Part shown: piece after piece, positions 9,901 to 17,765 of the stretch | How positions within the stretch are numbered: the stretch's first letter is position 1 | Layout of the letters: every line of letters begins with the position of its first letter | Assembly (NCBI GenBank): GCA_018398765.1 | Contig: JAHBMJ010005236.1 | Coordinates: 10,001-74,000 of the forward strand | Length of the DNA: 64,000 nt | Source of the DNA: Chromera velia | Taxonomy: Eukaryota > Sar > Chromeraceae | Direction: 5' to 3' | Position numbers and translations under genes: made by a program | Notes under the pieces: generated by a model | Database searches by the model: none | What the model saw: only the letters and a program-made list of their open reading frames with translations | What the model was told of the DNA's origin: nothing

Positions 9901-10358
9901 AGACAGAGAGATGGTAGCGCTTTTGCTCAGTCATGGTGCCGCAATTGATGCAAAAGACGGCCAGGGACTGATACCCTTACACAGCGCAGTCCTGAAGGCA
10001 AAGGTGTCCATAGTCAGGCTCCTGTTGGAAAGAGGCGCGGATATGAGTGTTGAGGGCGCCAACGCAAATGTGAGTGATTGCATGTGGTTCGATGAAGGTC
10101 CAATCAGAAGTTCGAGTCTCATAGCAGTAGGCAGCTCTAGCTGTCTCTCGCCGCCAAATAGGCATTAAACCATTGTAGACTTTTATCAATTCTCTCTGGC
10201 TGCTGGGATCGAATGCAACAAAAATACATTGACTCAAAGACCCATTTACTTTTAACTGCCAATATCTGCAGGGACGTGCCGGTATGACGCCTCTCCGCCT
10301 GGCGGAACATATTGGCAACTACGAGATAGCCAAGCTTCTCCAAAGCGCTCAGACTTGA
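189..10358 (+). CDS. Multi-exon gene: coiled coil, CbxX-like AAA ATPase and ankyrin repeats (5' end not identified)
   Basis: This is a gene model assembled by eye. The exons, listed separately, are 189-337, 505-702, 876-~1085, ~1429-1655, 1964-2089, 2281-2355, 2684-2861, 3290-3336, 3802-3873, 3960-4031, 5241-5315, 5738-6835, 7226-7258, 7413-8333, 8494-8583, 8872-8946, 9296-9517, 9863-10069 and 10272-10358. From 1964 onward each junction keeps phase: almost all introns are phase 0, and one phase-1 junction (2861/3290) is restored by the next exon. The product is large, with AAA and ankyrin modules at the C-terminus, which suggests a regulatory or scaffolding protein, although no function can be named. 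Four in-frame stops (TAA 7920, TGA 8917, TAG 9323, TAG 9458) and one non-GT donor make it either a recent pseudogene or a gene using a variant code. The start codon was not found. It is possible that the first three exons belong to a separate gene. Confidence 0.65.
505..702 (+). CDS. Candidate exon, helical, unknown function
   Basis: Acceptor after a pyrimidine-rich stretch ending CATGCAG at 504; candidate donor GTGGAG at 703. It holds 66 codons, phase 0 at both ends, and joins in frame to the exon at 876 (SKAE then VEKVF). The sequence is amphipathic and helical-looking with no recognised motif. A later donor in the same open frame is possible. Confidence 0.5.
876..1085 (+). CDS. Candidate exon, helical, alternative terminal exon possible
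   Basis: Strong acceptor (TTCCTTGCAG, ending at 875). The open frame begins VEKVFRVYLSGDD and is rich in helix-forming residues. A donor GTGCAG at 1086 would end it after EAW in phase 0. Without that donor the frame runs on to a TGA at 1113-1115. The join to the next exon is not phase-clean, so a separate small gene ending at 1115 is a real alternative. Positions 1086-1428 hold nothing else I can support. Confidence 0.45.
1429..1655 (+). CDS. Coiled-coil exon
   Basis: Acceptor CATTCAG ends at 1428 (a second possible acceptor ends at 1413); donor GTCGGT at 1656. The frame encodes about 75 residues that become a strong coiled coil in the second half (IEKRSEEIKRLQKEL, then KEQLKEIEQLQDQL). It ends in phase 0 with LQAE and continues directly into the coiled coil of the next exon, which supports the junction. 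Confidence 0.6.
1964..2089 (+). CDS. Coiled-coil exon, second part
   Basis: Acceptor GGCTGCAG at 1963 and donor GTAATC at 2090. Exactly 42 codons, phase 0 to 0. It begins ALERMVLQEKVKLLDSQL, which extends the heptads of the previous exon, and ends in IESSKK. Probable role: oligomerisation or partner binding. Confidence 0.65.
2281..2355 (+). CDS. 75-nt repeated exon, copy 1 (LPAA-SGH type)
   Basis: Acceptor CCATGCAG at 2280, donor GTCCGT at 2356, 25 codons, phase 0. It contains LPAALSGH and ends in SPPSLTL. The exons at 5241 and 8872 share this pattern and exact length, so they look like duplicated symmetrical exons whose insertion or skipping keeps the frame. Confidence 0.6.
2684..2861 (+). 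CDS. Exon, unknown function
   Basis: Acceptor after CCCCCCTGCAG at 2683; donor GTGAGT at 2862. It holds 59 codons plus one base. The frame is open and includes FTEQITAKGWLEAYHKV. The one leftover base is completed by the two leading bases of the next exon. No family was recognised. Confidence 0.6.
3290..3336 (+). CDS. 47-nt exon
   Basis: Acceptor TTCTTCTCAG at 3289, donor GTATGC at 3337. The length of 47 nt restores phase 0 after the phase-1 junction before it, giving GDGVKYLPYCAPPGRQ across the join. Phase agreement is the main evidence. The introns on either side (2862-3289, 3337-3801) show no further exon. Confidence 0.5.
3802..3873 (+). CDS. 72-nt repeated exon, copy A (SFLDS type)
   Basis: Acceptor GCATGCAG at 3801, donor GTCAGT at 3874, 24 codons, phase 0. 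It begins EGG, carries GRSR and ends SFLDS. It is a clear duplicate of the exon at 3960-4031. The flanking acceptor and donor are duplicated too, so the copying unit included splice sites. Confidence 0.6.
3960..4031 (+). CDS. 72-nt repeated exon, copy B (SFLDS type)
   Basis: Acceptor TCCATGCAG at 3959, donor GTCAGC at 4032, 24 codons, phase 0. It aligns end to end with 3802-3873 (EGG start, GRSR, SFLDS end). Together the two make a tandem exon duplication with an 86-bp intron between them. Confidence 0.6.
4032..5240 (+). other. Intronic stretch with no supported exon
   Basis: This 1.2-kb gap lies between two phase-0 exons. A weak candidate (acceptor TTTTCAG near 4543) does not give a phase-consistent exon. 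No repeat or RNA gene was seen. Confidence 0.4.
5241..5315 (+). CDS. 75-nt repeated exon, copy 2 (LPAA-SGH type)
   Basis: Acceptor CGTTTGCAG at 5240, donor GTCAGC at 5316, 25 codons, phase 0. It contains LPAAPSGH and ends TSPTL. It shares length, phase and pattern with 2281-2355 and 8872-8946. Confidence 0.6.
5738..6835 (+). CDS. Large exon, 366 codons, unknown domain
   Basis: Acceptor TTCTTCTTGCAG at 5737 and donor GTGAGT at 6836 define 1098 nt, exactly 366 codons, with no internal stop of any kind. The N-terminal part is charged, the middle has alternating hydrophobic stretches consistent with beta structure (GFYVYVHDV, VDVICQIVQV), and around residues 270-290 there is a short coiled coil (FEREIQALRERLEA). 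I recognise no family. It precedes the AAA module, so it may be a sensor or partner-binding region; that is inference. Confidence 0.65.
6943..6992 (+). repeat. (GT)n microsatellite
   Basis: A nearly pure GT dinucleotide run of about 50 bp within the intron between 6835 and 7226. No other feature was seen in that intron. Confidence 0.9.
7226..7258 (+). CDS. 33-nt micro-exon
   Basis: Acceptor CCCTTTCAG at 7225 and donor GTAGGT at 7259 enclose 11 codons (EKSAECFTEIR), phase 0 at both ends. It is short, but both sites are good and the phase agrees with both neighbours. Confidence 0.5.
7413..8333 (+). CDS. CbxX/CfqX-type AAA ATPase exon with in-frame TAA
   Basis: 307 codons, acceptor GAGCAG at 7412, donor GTCAGT at 8334. 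Walker A is GPPGTGKMT at residues 98-106. The Walker B region reads VLCLDNAH around residues 157-164, so the usual catalytic Glu of the DE pair is Asn. A CbxX-like REAISELL helix and an LRSRFP arginine-finger motif follow, then YTPEELSQIF. Codon 170 (7920-7922) is TAA in the variable loop after Walker B, and the frame continues intact for 137 codons, with all the later AAA motifs. ATPase remodelling activity is typical of the family. Here hydrolysis may be impaired, or the copy may be decayed. A hidden intron over the TAA is not evident. Confidence 0.75.
8494..8583 (+). CDS. Linker exon, Arg/Pro rich
   Basis: Acceptor ATACATGCAG at 8493, donor GTAGGG at 8584, exactly 30 codons, phase 0. It is rich in Arg and Pro (ARTDPTPQPQPARTDP) and probably a flexible linker between the AAA and ankyrin parts. 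The intron 8584-8871 holds nothing further that I can support. Confidence 0.5.
8872..8946 (+). CDS. 75-nt repeated exon, copy 3, with in-frame TGA
   Basis: Acceptor CTGCATGTAG at 8871, donor GTAAGT at 8947, 25 codons, phase 0. It has SGQGEA and ends SSSSSPTL, matching the 2281 and 5241 exons. Codon 16 is TGA (8917-8919), next to a CGC codon. It may be decayed, or skipped: skipping keeps the frame. Confidence 0.5.
9296..9517 (+). CDS. Ankyrin-repeat exon 1, two in-frame TAG, non-GT donor
   Basis: Strong acceptor after a long pyrimidine tract (AATTGTAG at 9295). 74 codons encode ankyrin repeats: AAAQGD at the start of one, then VDARDDSGRTVLHSAVLGGH and SIVELLLQSGANVNA. TAG occurs at 9323-9325, just before AAAQGD, and at 9458-9460, just after GGH. 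Joining 9517 to 9863 gives a seamless ankyrin finger (GANVNATEAN then GGKTLLHLAA), but the bases at 9518 are GATGAC, not GT. The equivalent site in the next ankyrin exon is GTGAGT. Confidence 0.65.
9863..10069 (+). CDS. Ankyrin-repeat exon 2
   Basis: Acceptor GTTTACAG at 9862, donor GTGAGT at 10070, 69 codons, phase 0, no stops. Two ankyrin repeats are visible: TLLHLAAETGDREMVALLLS with HGAAIDAKDGQG, then IPLHSAVLKAKVSIVRLLLE with RGADM. Ankyrin stacks bind partner proteins; the target is unknown. Confidence 0.8.
10272..10358 (+). CDS. Terminal ankyrin exon, ends in TGA
   Basis: Acceptor ATATCTGCAG at 10271. 28 codons complete the last ankyrin repeat (GMTPLRLAEHIGNYEIAKLL) and end in TGA at 10356-10358. 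The intron (10070-10271) is short. This is the only clear terminus of the long gene. Confidence 0.75.
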   Translation, partial: GRAGMTPLRLAEHIGNYEIAKLLQSAQT

Positions 10359-11314
10359 AAACGAAATATCCTTGCTACAGTGAAAAAGAACGTCGGGTAA
10401 AAGAGAAATTGTTTTGGGGGGGGAAGAGTTGATGGCTCTCTTGCGCTCTAGCATTTCGTTCTCTTTCAGAGAATCTGTGTCGAAGCACCGCTTGTGTTTA
10501 AAACACACGCACAAAAGTTTACCGCAAGCCACAACGCCCCTTTTCCTTGCACACACGAAGTCGATAATAAAAGTTTTCCAGCTGCTTTTTATCCAAAGAT
10601 TTTCATGTATTTGGCTTTATTTCTTTTGCCGCGGATGTCAGTGGACGTCCTTGCTTATGTTTTTTTTTTTTTCATTTTTTTGTCTCTCTGTGCCGACCTA
10701 TTGACTAGCCTCAGGCTGTCGATCTATTTGTCTACCTACCAGTCTTTCTTTGTTTCTTTCCTTCTTTTCTCTTTTCCCTTTTGAACAGCCTACTTGCCGA
10801 TCTACTTGCCTGCCGTCTGCCTGAATCTTTGTTCCAGCATCTGCATGCCCTAACTCTTGTTTGTTCAAGTTCGTCTTTCTTCCGAGTCCTCTGAACATTA
10901 TTCTTATATCTGTTTCTCTCTGCATGTACGTTTTTAGATACAAGCCTATGAATATCCTTGCGGATTTAATTGGGGAACAACATTTGATTTAAGTTAAAAT
11001 TCAAGGCCAATCATGAGCGCTAGCATGAGCATGACAGAGATCTACGCGAATTTTTGCTAATAATGCAGGCTGTGTTTGGGGCTGAATCTTAGACGAATGG
11101 ATGTTCACGTTTTTTTTATGTGCATACATATTGTTCGTCATAAAGTTTTAATGGTGATATGAAATATTGTGCAGCATAATACTATAGCATTATGATCTAA
11201 ATTATGATATCATTATTTCTAGCATTATTTGCTAAATACTTTAGTAGATACTCCATCCAACGCTAGGTCTAACACTTATTTTTAATACTTATTGGACTAA
11301 AAAGCTAAATAATT

Positions 11315-11546
11315 CTAGGTGTCGGCTAAGAAAAGAAAAAAAAAAGATCGCCCAAAACCCTTTACTTTTTTTCTTTTTTTTCTTTTTCAGTCAAACAACT
11401 GTTGTTCAGGTGTTGCAGAAGTGTTGTTCATGTGTTGCACAATTGTTGTTAAGTGTTGTTTAGGGTAAAAAAGTGAAAAAGAAATTTAAGGAAAAAAAAA
11501 GATCACTTACTTTTTTTCTTTTCTTTTTTTTTTAGCCGACGCCTAG
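11315..11546. mobile_element. MITE-like element with terminal inverted repeats
   Basis: The left end CTAGGTGTCGGCTAAG and the right end, whose reverse complement starts CTAGGCGTCGGCTAA, form inverted repeats that extend into A-rich and T-rich arms. The element is about 232 bp with no coding capacity. The centre repeats TGTTGTT/GTGTTG words. Flanks both contain ATAAT, but a clean target-site duplication cannot be fixed by eye. This is probably a non-autonomous DNA transposon; superfamily unknown. Confidence 0.65.
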
Positions 11547-11889
11547 AGATAATTTTTCAGGTACTTTCTATTTAGCTACTATCGTTTAAGCATATATACT
11601 ATCGCGGTTCAAAAACCTTATAATCGAGCTGGACGTGTATACGTCTTAATTCAAATAAGTAAGATAAAATATTTAAAAAATTGATATCATATCTAGTATC
11701 ATATTTAAAAGCTGAGGCTAAGGTATATATAATCTTTACTATAATCTTTAAGTTATACTACATATAATGAAAGTAGTTCTAAAACGTAAAGCCTAGACTC
11801 CCCCCTAAAGTACTAGAGCCTAAGTGTTCGATCTAGGAAGTAGTACCAGAAAGCGAATCAAACTAGCTCTGGCGACAGATAGACATAGC

Positions 11890-11938
11890 GGGAAGGCCCT
11901 AGGGCGGAACATATCAATCAATCAATCAATCAATCAAA
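11890..11938 (+). repeat. (TCAA)n tail after a conserved GGCCCTAG...GGAAC end
   Basis: A (TCAA)n run of about six units (11914-11938) is preceded by GAAGGCCCTAGGGCGGAAC. The same arrangement, GAAGGCCTAGTACGGAACC plus (AATC)n, occurs at 55831-55859. A shared terminus followed by a short tandem tail is typical of 3' ends of non-LTR elements (LINE or SINE). The 5' extent is not defined. Confidence 0.5.
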
Positions 11939-12890
11939 ACAGACTGGACGATACAATTTTTATATAAAGTACCATGCAATGCTGCAGTAGTAGGGGTGTA
12001 ACGGTCACTGTAATAATATATAGATGCTTATAGATACGTCTAAGACTAGGTCTGAGATAAGTGACGTGACAAGTGCAGACTGTTTCCCTTCATAATTCTC
12101 TTCATTTAAACCGCTTTGTAAACCGTTAATTTTTTTTTTTTGCACGGCAATCCATATATATCTGCTTCCTTAATTCTGAGCAAAAGGAGGAAAAAAACGG
12201 TCCAAAAGGGTGTCAGATAACTTGTTTGTCGTGACGATAACAGCGATTTCTTAAAGCCGGCTGACGTGTGTAAGCGTGGGAAGTCCCTGCAGTCACTCCA
12301 GTGCAGACGATGGGTCAATAGTTTGGATGATTGATGATTTCACTAGTGATTTCAAAACGAGGAAAAGGGGTTTTCTGGATGGTAGTTTTCTCCTGTCACT
12401 ACCAGTCACTTTCTTTCTCCCTTTGCTTGAGGGAGAGCGAGACACACCGATTATTCACCCATGATTCTCGTCGTGTGCACTACTAGCTGCTGTTTTCATG
12501 TCCCTTTGAAAACTGCAAAACAAGAAACACGAGAAATTGCACTCCTCCCCGTTTTATTCTGCCTTGCTCGAGATAGAGGGATTTACAAACCATTCAAGAC
12601 AAAAAAAGGCTTTCACCATCGTCGAAGAACACACGCGCCCTCATTCGCGTCGGGCTGTTCTGAGAACGTTGAAACCGCTTTTCACGCTGCTCATCACGGT
12701 ACTCAAACCAGTCCTCAGCTCAACGTGCATGCCAGCAATAGGCTTGCACGTCTCCATGTAAAGCAGTCCGAGGGCCGGCTGCTCCCACCCTCACCCGCAA
12801 TCCCCCTTCTCCGCTAATAGCTGTAAACTGCCTTTCCGCTATTCCTTGCGGTACGCGGCTTTGTTGTTTGGTGGGTGGAATTGCGAATCT

Positions 12891-12910
12891 GTCAGTCAGT
12901 CAGTCAGTCA
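12891..12910 (+). repeat. (CAGT)n microsatellite
   Basis: Five perfect units of a CAGT tetranucleotide in intergenic DNA. Confidence 0.85.
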
Positions 12911-13807
12911 AGTTCGTACTGCCATGCCTTCCGCTTGATGGCCGTAGTTCACTTTATTCTCAATTTTCTTGTCGCAAGGTGCATTCAAAAAAGAAAACGT
13001 GCATCCACAACCACGCAGTGTGTGTCTTCGGAGCAGCAGACGCAATGTGAAGCACGAGATGGCAAGGGTGGCAGGCATCAAATGAATGTCTTCTTCGAAA
13101 GGGGAAGTACAGGTACCCTTTCTCTGGGTGGCTGCGAGGGTGAGCGAGACTCCACTCATTTCATTCATTCATCCGTCCGTCTGTCCCTTCGGTCTGCTCC
13201 TGAGCTTATTCACTCGGTCATTCATTCATCAATTCAAATACTCTCCCTGAATTCTTCACGGCACGAGTGAAGAACCAAGTGAAAGGCTTTCTCGTGTAAT
13301 TTCCCTCAAACCTCAGGCATCTCGTTCGTCCGTTTTTTCCTTCTTTCTTCGCTTTCCGTCTTCGTCCAGTGATGCGAAAAATAAATATACAGCAGCCGGT
13401 TCCTTTGAACCACCAATCTGTTACAAAGAATGATCGATGCTGGTATTTGCAGTTGCTTTCTTGTATCTGAGTCGCACACTCTTCACTCAAAAAAGTTGCA
13501 AAGCCCACCGGAGACAGGCAGACACGTGACCGACTCCGTGCTAGGCTTTGGACACCCCAACTCTATTGAAAAAACAGAGAAGACAAGAAAAAACGACCTC
13601 ACACGCCCCTTTGAGTCCCCCTGCCTCCTTCTATTAATATAGTTTGCTCGTATTAGATCACACCCACCTTTTTTCTCTTCTGCTCTTTTCTTGCCCCTCT
13701 CGCATGTCCGTGTCCACCAGCAACCAACCATGCAAGCTGAATGCAGCAGTGAGCATGAAAACGCAAGACCCCCACCCGCCGCTGTGGGTGTGGATGTGCA
13801 TGACGGT

Positions 13808-13956
13808 CCATTCATCCATCCGTTCATTCATTCATTGATTCATCCAGTCATTGATTCTTTCATTCATTCATTGATTCATCCAGTCATTGATTCTTTCATT
13901 CATTCATCTATTCTTTCATTCATTCATCCATCAATCATCAATCGATCCATCCATGC
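13808..13956 (+). repeat. CATT-rich minisatellite
   Basis: Runs of CATT/CATC with an internal period of about 36 bp built from CATTCATTCATTGATTCATC and CAGTCATTGATTCTTT blocks. It decays to the right into ATCAATC and CCATCCATGC. Confidence 0.8.
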
Positions 13957-14366
13957 ACCCTTGCACAGTCAGCTTCTCGAGAGCCTCCCTCCCTCACACA
14001 TAACGCAAACGAACGGACATCCGTTCTTCCTTGCTTCATTCATGCGACGGACCACACACACATGCAACAAATCAGCTCCCTCCAACGGGCTGATCCGATC
14101 TTTCAAAGTTCTGCAAACAGCAGGCAACCATCTTTTCAATACCTGTCCCCTTTTAAATAACGTACCTTTCACTGAAACCTCAGCACGAGAGTCGGCATGA
14201 CAGGAGTTCTCTTCTCTGAACCAACGTAATCTCGAAAAGCATTCCTGCTTTCGACCTGTTTTCTCTGTCTACCGTTCTTCATTGCGTCTCTTTCCTTGAT
14301 TCCTGATTCGCTTTTTTTCTCTTTTTTTTGCCTCATTTCCTCCCTGCTCTTTCTCTTTCTCTCTCT

Positions 14367-14684
14367 TCACGCAGGTGTGGGAACATTCCCAGCGAGGCCC
14401 TCCAGGCAGTCTGTCAGGGATATCTCCCCAAGACAGAGGCCGCCCTGAAGATGCACACGGGCGGCCCACGCCTCAAGGGAGGAGAGCCCGAAGGACTGGG
14501 GTGAGGCGGTGTGGGTGAGGAAGTCGGGGCCTGGTTTTCCGGAGACGTCAATGAAGTTGGGGCTCCCCGGCATCCTCTCTTGGGCCCATCTGCACACACT
14601 CAAAAGAATTCTTTCACCTGCTTTCCCTCTGTTGCTACCTTCTGTGCATACGCGTCTGGTTGTCAGGAGGGAAAGCGCATGCAG
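14367..14684 (-). CDS. Opine-dehydrogenase-like gene, probable exon 3
   Basis: Open frame ending in TGA at 14369-14367. The phase-0 acceptor CATTCAG ending at 14685 keeps the frame, but its pyrimidine tract is poor. The last part (SPQSFGLSSLEAW) looks like a family C-terminus. The true start could lie further downstream in the same frame. Confidence 0.5.
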   Translation of the reverse strand: MHALSLLTTRRVCTEGSNRGKAGERILLSVCRWAQERMPGSPNFIDVSGKPGPDFLTHTASPQSFGLSSLEAWAARVHLQGGLCLGEISLTDCLEGLAGNVPTPA

Positions 14685-16543
14685 CTGAATGATGTTTCTT
14701 GCTTCCTTTAGCTCTTTTTGTGGCTACATATGCAAAGAAGGGTTTGAGTGACGATCAGAGAGCCTAGCTCTCTGACGGCCTTCTGCGACCTCCCTCCAAC
14801 TCATCAGCTCTTATTGCTGGCCGACCCCCCGACCGAATCATCAACACCTTTACCGACCGACCTACCGATGAAGTTGCCCACCAACCGACCGACTCATCGG
14901 CTGACCTGACAATCCGATCCAGGAGGGGTGTGTGAACGTCCACGAACAGAGCGAAGCCCTTGACGACACAGAGACCCAGAGGCACATCCTCAGTGAAGTA
15001 TCTGCTCTCAAAGTCCGGCACCAGCCTCCTCCCATGTCCTTCCTTCATCCCCCCTTTCTTCTTCTCCTTGTCCACCATGGGAACTTTGAGGGGTGTGTAC
15101 GAAGGGTTGGTTGCCAGCAGTCTGGAGAGAGAGGAGGAGTCAGGACAGGCATGGGCGTAGTATCGTTTCATGGTCTCGAACATGCCGCGTTGACCTGTCA
15201 AGTCGAGACCTGAGAGCAGACAGACAAGAAAAGAGAAAACGAACGATGAGGCTGATGGCTCGGCAGGAAGTCGTACGGATTCAACCAGGGAGATCGAAAA
15301 GAGGATTTGCGAAAATGGGAGTTCTGTTTCTGGATAGGAAGAAGACTAACCGTATCAAGAGATACAGAGAGAAAGAAAGAAAAACTTCAGAGGAATTCGG
15401 CGGACGAAGCTAGAAAAGTCCCAGAGCACTTCATGATATATATGTTCTATCCTTCAATGAAGGAACATGCAGGCAAAACGAAGAAGAGAGAGAAGCCGAC
15501 ACTGCTTCATCATCTCTTCTTTCTGGCACTCATATAGTCTCCTCGTTTCATCTTCTGTTTGCGGTCGAACTGAAATATGGTCGGACTGACAGGGTGCTCT
15601 GCCTGAGCGCTGAAAAAAGAAAGATCGCATGGGTCCACACTGAAAGAACCATCAAAAAACACAAATCCCTGAGGGTTCTTTTTGTCTGACCAGGTACTCT
15701 GAGCTCCAGATTCCGAGTGACGGTCTTGACCTCAGAGGCGAGGTGCTCCAACAGCTCTGCCTGAAGGCCCACGGTATTCCTGGAGCTGTAGAGGAGGGGG
15801 GCGGTCTCCACTCCTTTCTCGAAGTCCGTCTCCGCCCATCCACCGAACACCCCGTACACGCATGCAGGATGGAGGACCTGGTTGTTGGGGGCAAGGGTGA
15901 TCGAGAGAAATGACCTCACAGGAGAGATCATCACGGGAGCAAAGAGGGAAGACAGCAGGGCACACACACGATCGGTCTCGGAGGCAGGCACAGCCGCACA
16001 GTCCACCGCCCCTTTGAACCCCATCAGCTCAACGCGAGACCCCAACTCCACAGTCCGACACACCCACGGCAGGTTGCACAAACCGAAAACCGTCACACGA
16101 CCGTGTCCGATCGCCCCCGTCTCCTTCATTGAGGGATGCACATTGGCATCCTCTCCATCTCCATAGCCAGTCCTGAACAGCTCCCCACACAGAAGGTCAA
16201 AATTCCCATTTGCAGGAAGACCCCCCACAAGGACTCCATCCTTCAAAAACGGTGCCAGCTGTTCAAGAATCGGCCTGTGCGCGAAGCCAGGCAAGGAAAG
16301 CAGCACCAGGTCTGCCTCCCTGACGTCCTCTGGATTGGAGGTGACCAGATGAGGCCTTCCTCTTGCGATCTCTCTCCCCTTATGGAGCGCTCGAATCTGA
16401 CCGTCCCCATTTCCTCGCAGGGCTGTGCCAAGTTTATTCGGGTCGCGAACGAAGCTAATAACAGTCCAGCCTTGGGAGCCCAGGAGGGCCACCAACAGGT
16501 GAGCGGCATTCCCGCTTCCACAGATCACGGCTGTCCTGCTCAT
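14367..16543 (-). CDS. Opine-dehydrogenase-like NAD(P)-binding enzyme, three exons
   Basis: Minus-strand gene with exons 16543-15691, 15209-14866 and about 14684-14367. The start is ATG at 16543, just before the Rossmann motif GSGNAAH (residues 9-15). The helical-domain signature NNQVLHPACVYG is visible in exon 1, and exon 2 carries a RYFTEDVPLGL segment and THTASPQSFGL-type end sequence follows in exon 3. Opine dehydrogenases reductively join an amino acid and a 2-oxo acid. The substrate cannot be read from sequence. Exon 1 ends in phase 1 and exon 2 begins with the two missing bases (codon GGT across the junction). The stop is TGA. The predicted length of roughly 500 residues is longer than the usual 350-400, so the third exon start is the least certain part. 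Confidence 0.75.
14866..15209 (-). CDS. Opine-dehydrogenase-like gene, exon 2
   Basis: The acceptor (CTGCTCTCAG on the minus strand) and donor GTAGGT enclose 344 nt, phase 1 to 0. The sequence includes GMFETMKRYYAHACPDSSS, a charged KEKKKGG insertion and YFTEDVPLGLCVVKGFALF, which match the pattern of the family's C-terminal domain. Confidence 0.7.
15691..16543 (-). CDS. Opine-dehydrogenase-like gene, exon 1
   Basis: 284 codons plus one base, with no internal stops. It covers the N-terminal Rossmann domain (AVICGSGNAAHLLVALLGS) and much of the alpha-helical domain. The donor is GTCAGA, of the GTCAG type also used by the long gene upstream. A GTG in frame 48 nt upstream was rejected as a start because ATG at 16543 sits immediately before the nucleotide-binding strand. 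Confidence 0.75.
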
Positions 16544-16833
16544 TGCGTGGGTATTTAACAGACTGGCAGATTGGAGCTGACTCGTCTCCACAGGCAGCTT
16601 CAGACGGCTGCAGACTCAGTACTCGGCGAGCGAGTGAGCGAGGCGTTCGAGCTCAGAGGGGCAACTTGAGACGACTTGTAGTTAGGTAAAAGCACTGTCA
16701 GAAACTTAGCTCATGCATGATTCCGAAAATTCCGAAAGGAAGCGCGGGGCACTTTTCAGTTCTACAGAGCGCTTGCAGCTCGCGGAGACGGCTTTCAATT
16801 AAGGTCTTTCAAGATTTTTAGCTCGGCATTCAA

Positions 16834-17022
16834 ACTTCTTCGCGAAAATCCCGATCGCTCCCAGTTTGGACTGTGGGACCCGTAGACACGACTAGATTCA
16901 CGTCTTAACGAAGGGTAACTCCGTTAAGCCCTATCAAGGGGGCACATTTCACCTAATGCCGTATAGCTGTTTCGCTTGTTTACGCAACATTAGGCACGCG
17001 CCCAAGGGATCTAGTGGCCCCC
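16834..17022 (+). repeat. Dispersed repeat family R1, copy 1
   Basis: Shares long similarity with 17500-17765: CGATCGCTC, then GACTGTGGGACCCGTAGACA, GAAGGGTAACTCCGTTAAG, ACATTAGGCAC and GGGATCTAG in the same order. It contains the small inverted repeat CTTAACG/CGTTAAG. It has no coding capacity and the family is unknown. Confidence 0.7.
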
Positions 17023-17203
17023 ACTATGCCGCATATGATTAGATCCCTCATCGACAATCTTCCCCCCCCGTTTATCCCGAAAAACCAGTACGAAATAGTC
17101 CTTCCCCAGTAAACTAAGTTCACTACCTGAGCACTCAATCGGCTTTACAGCTAAGGCGACAGATTAGAGAAGCACTGTCTAAAGCGGTGGGAGGGTGGGT
17201 TCC

Positions 17204-17494
17204 GGTTCGTTCGACGGAACTGTTAGAACGGACTATCGTCTTTTCTCCTTCGTTTGACTCCCCTTCAACTACTTAACATATCTTTTCTCACTCATACATT
17301 TTTCTAAGTGCACGGCAGATAAAACCGCCACCACTATTTTTTCTCCCCCGCGCGGGATGGATTTAACGTTCCCAGCTCGGCGCGTTGGTGCCGCAAAGAC
17401 CGCGCCGGGCCCGGGACTATATTTCCCGTCGGATCGTGATTTCCGTCGTTTGAACGCACGGCTTCGCTCCGCAAGCTAGGCTTCGCCTTCCATT
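17204..17494 (+). repeat. Dispersed repeat family R2, left copy
   Basis: About 290 bp, strongly similar to 54032-54323 in the same orientation. Shared blocks include ACTATCGTCTTTTCTCCTTC, ACTATTTTTTCTCCCCC, GGGCCCGGGACTATATTTCC and GCTAGGCTTCGCCTTCCAT. Neither copy has a convincing ORF. It lies about 0.7 kb left of the satellite array. Confidence 0.8.
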
Positions 17495-17499
17495 TAAAT

Positions 17500-17765
17500 T
17501 TCTTCGTAAAAATCCTGATCGCTCCTAGTTTAGACTGTGGGACCCGTAGACACAACTAGATGTTAGTGGCTTGGGATCTGACGTCGCTAGTCTAAGATCT
17601 AGGATTTAACCCTCAATCATCATCATCCTTATCATCAGATTCATGTCTTAACGAAGGGTAACTCCGTTAAGCCGTATCAAGGGAGCGCATTTCGCCTAAT
17701 ACCATATAACTGTTTCACTTGCTTACACAACATTAGGCACACGCCCGAGGGATCTAGCGGCCCCC
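17500..17765 (+). repeat. Dispersed repeat family R1, copy 2
   Basis: Same orientation as copy 1 and about 75 bp longer: extra sequence between ACTAGA and GATTCATGTC (ending in ATCATCATC repeats) is absent from copy 1. It abuts the R2 repeat on its left. Confidence 0.7.

Larger units (their letters stand above)
10359..14366. other. Intergenic region, AT-rich with repeats
   Basis: About 4 kb with no supported gene between two convergent genes. It holds the MITE-like element at 11315, the (TCAA)n tail at 11914 and simple repeats at 12891 and 13808, annotated separately. The stretch 11000-12000 is strongly AT-rich. Open frames here are short, pyrimidine-rich and lack domain signals. Confidence 0.6.

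Noticed and set aside
10414-10784. Hydrophobic open frames downstream of the ankyrin gene
   Set aside because: T-rich intergenic sequence gives Phe/Leu/Ser-rich translations; no start context, splice sites or domain.
16136-16558. Plus-strand 140-codon frame
   Set aside because: Antisense to the Rossmann domain of the opine-dehydrogenase-like gene.
16860-17030. tRNA or other structured RNA gene in the R1 repeat
   Set aside because: Only a 7-bp stem is visible, with no cloverleaf arms or A/B boxes in order; no tRNA or rRNA was recognised anywhere in the window.
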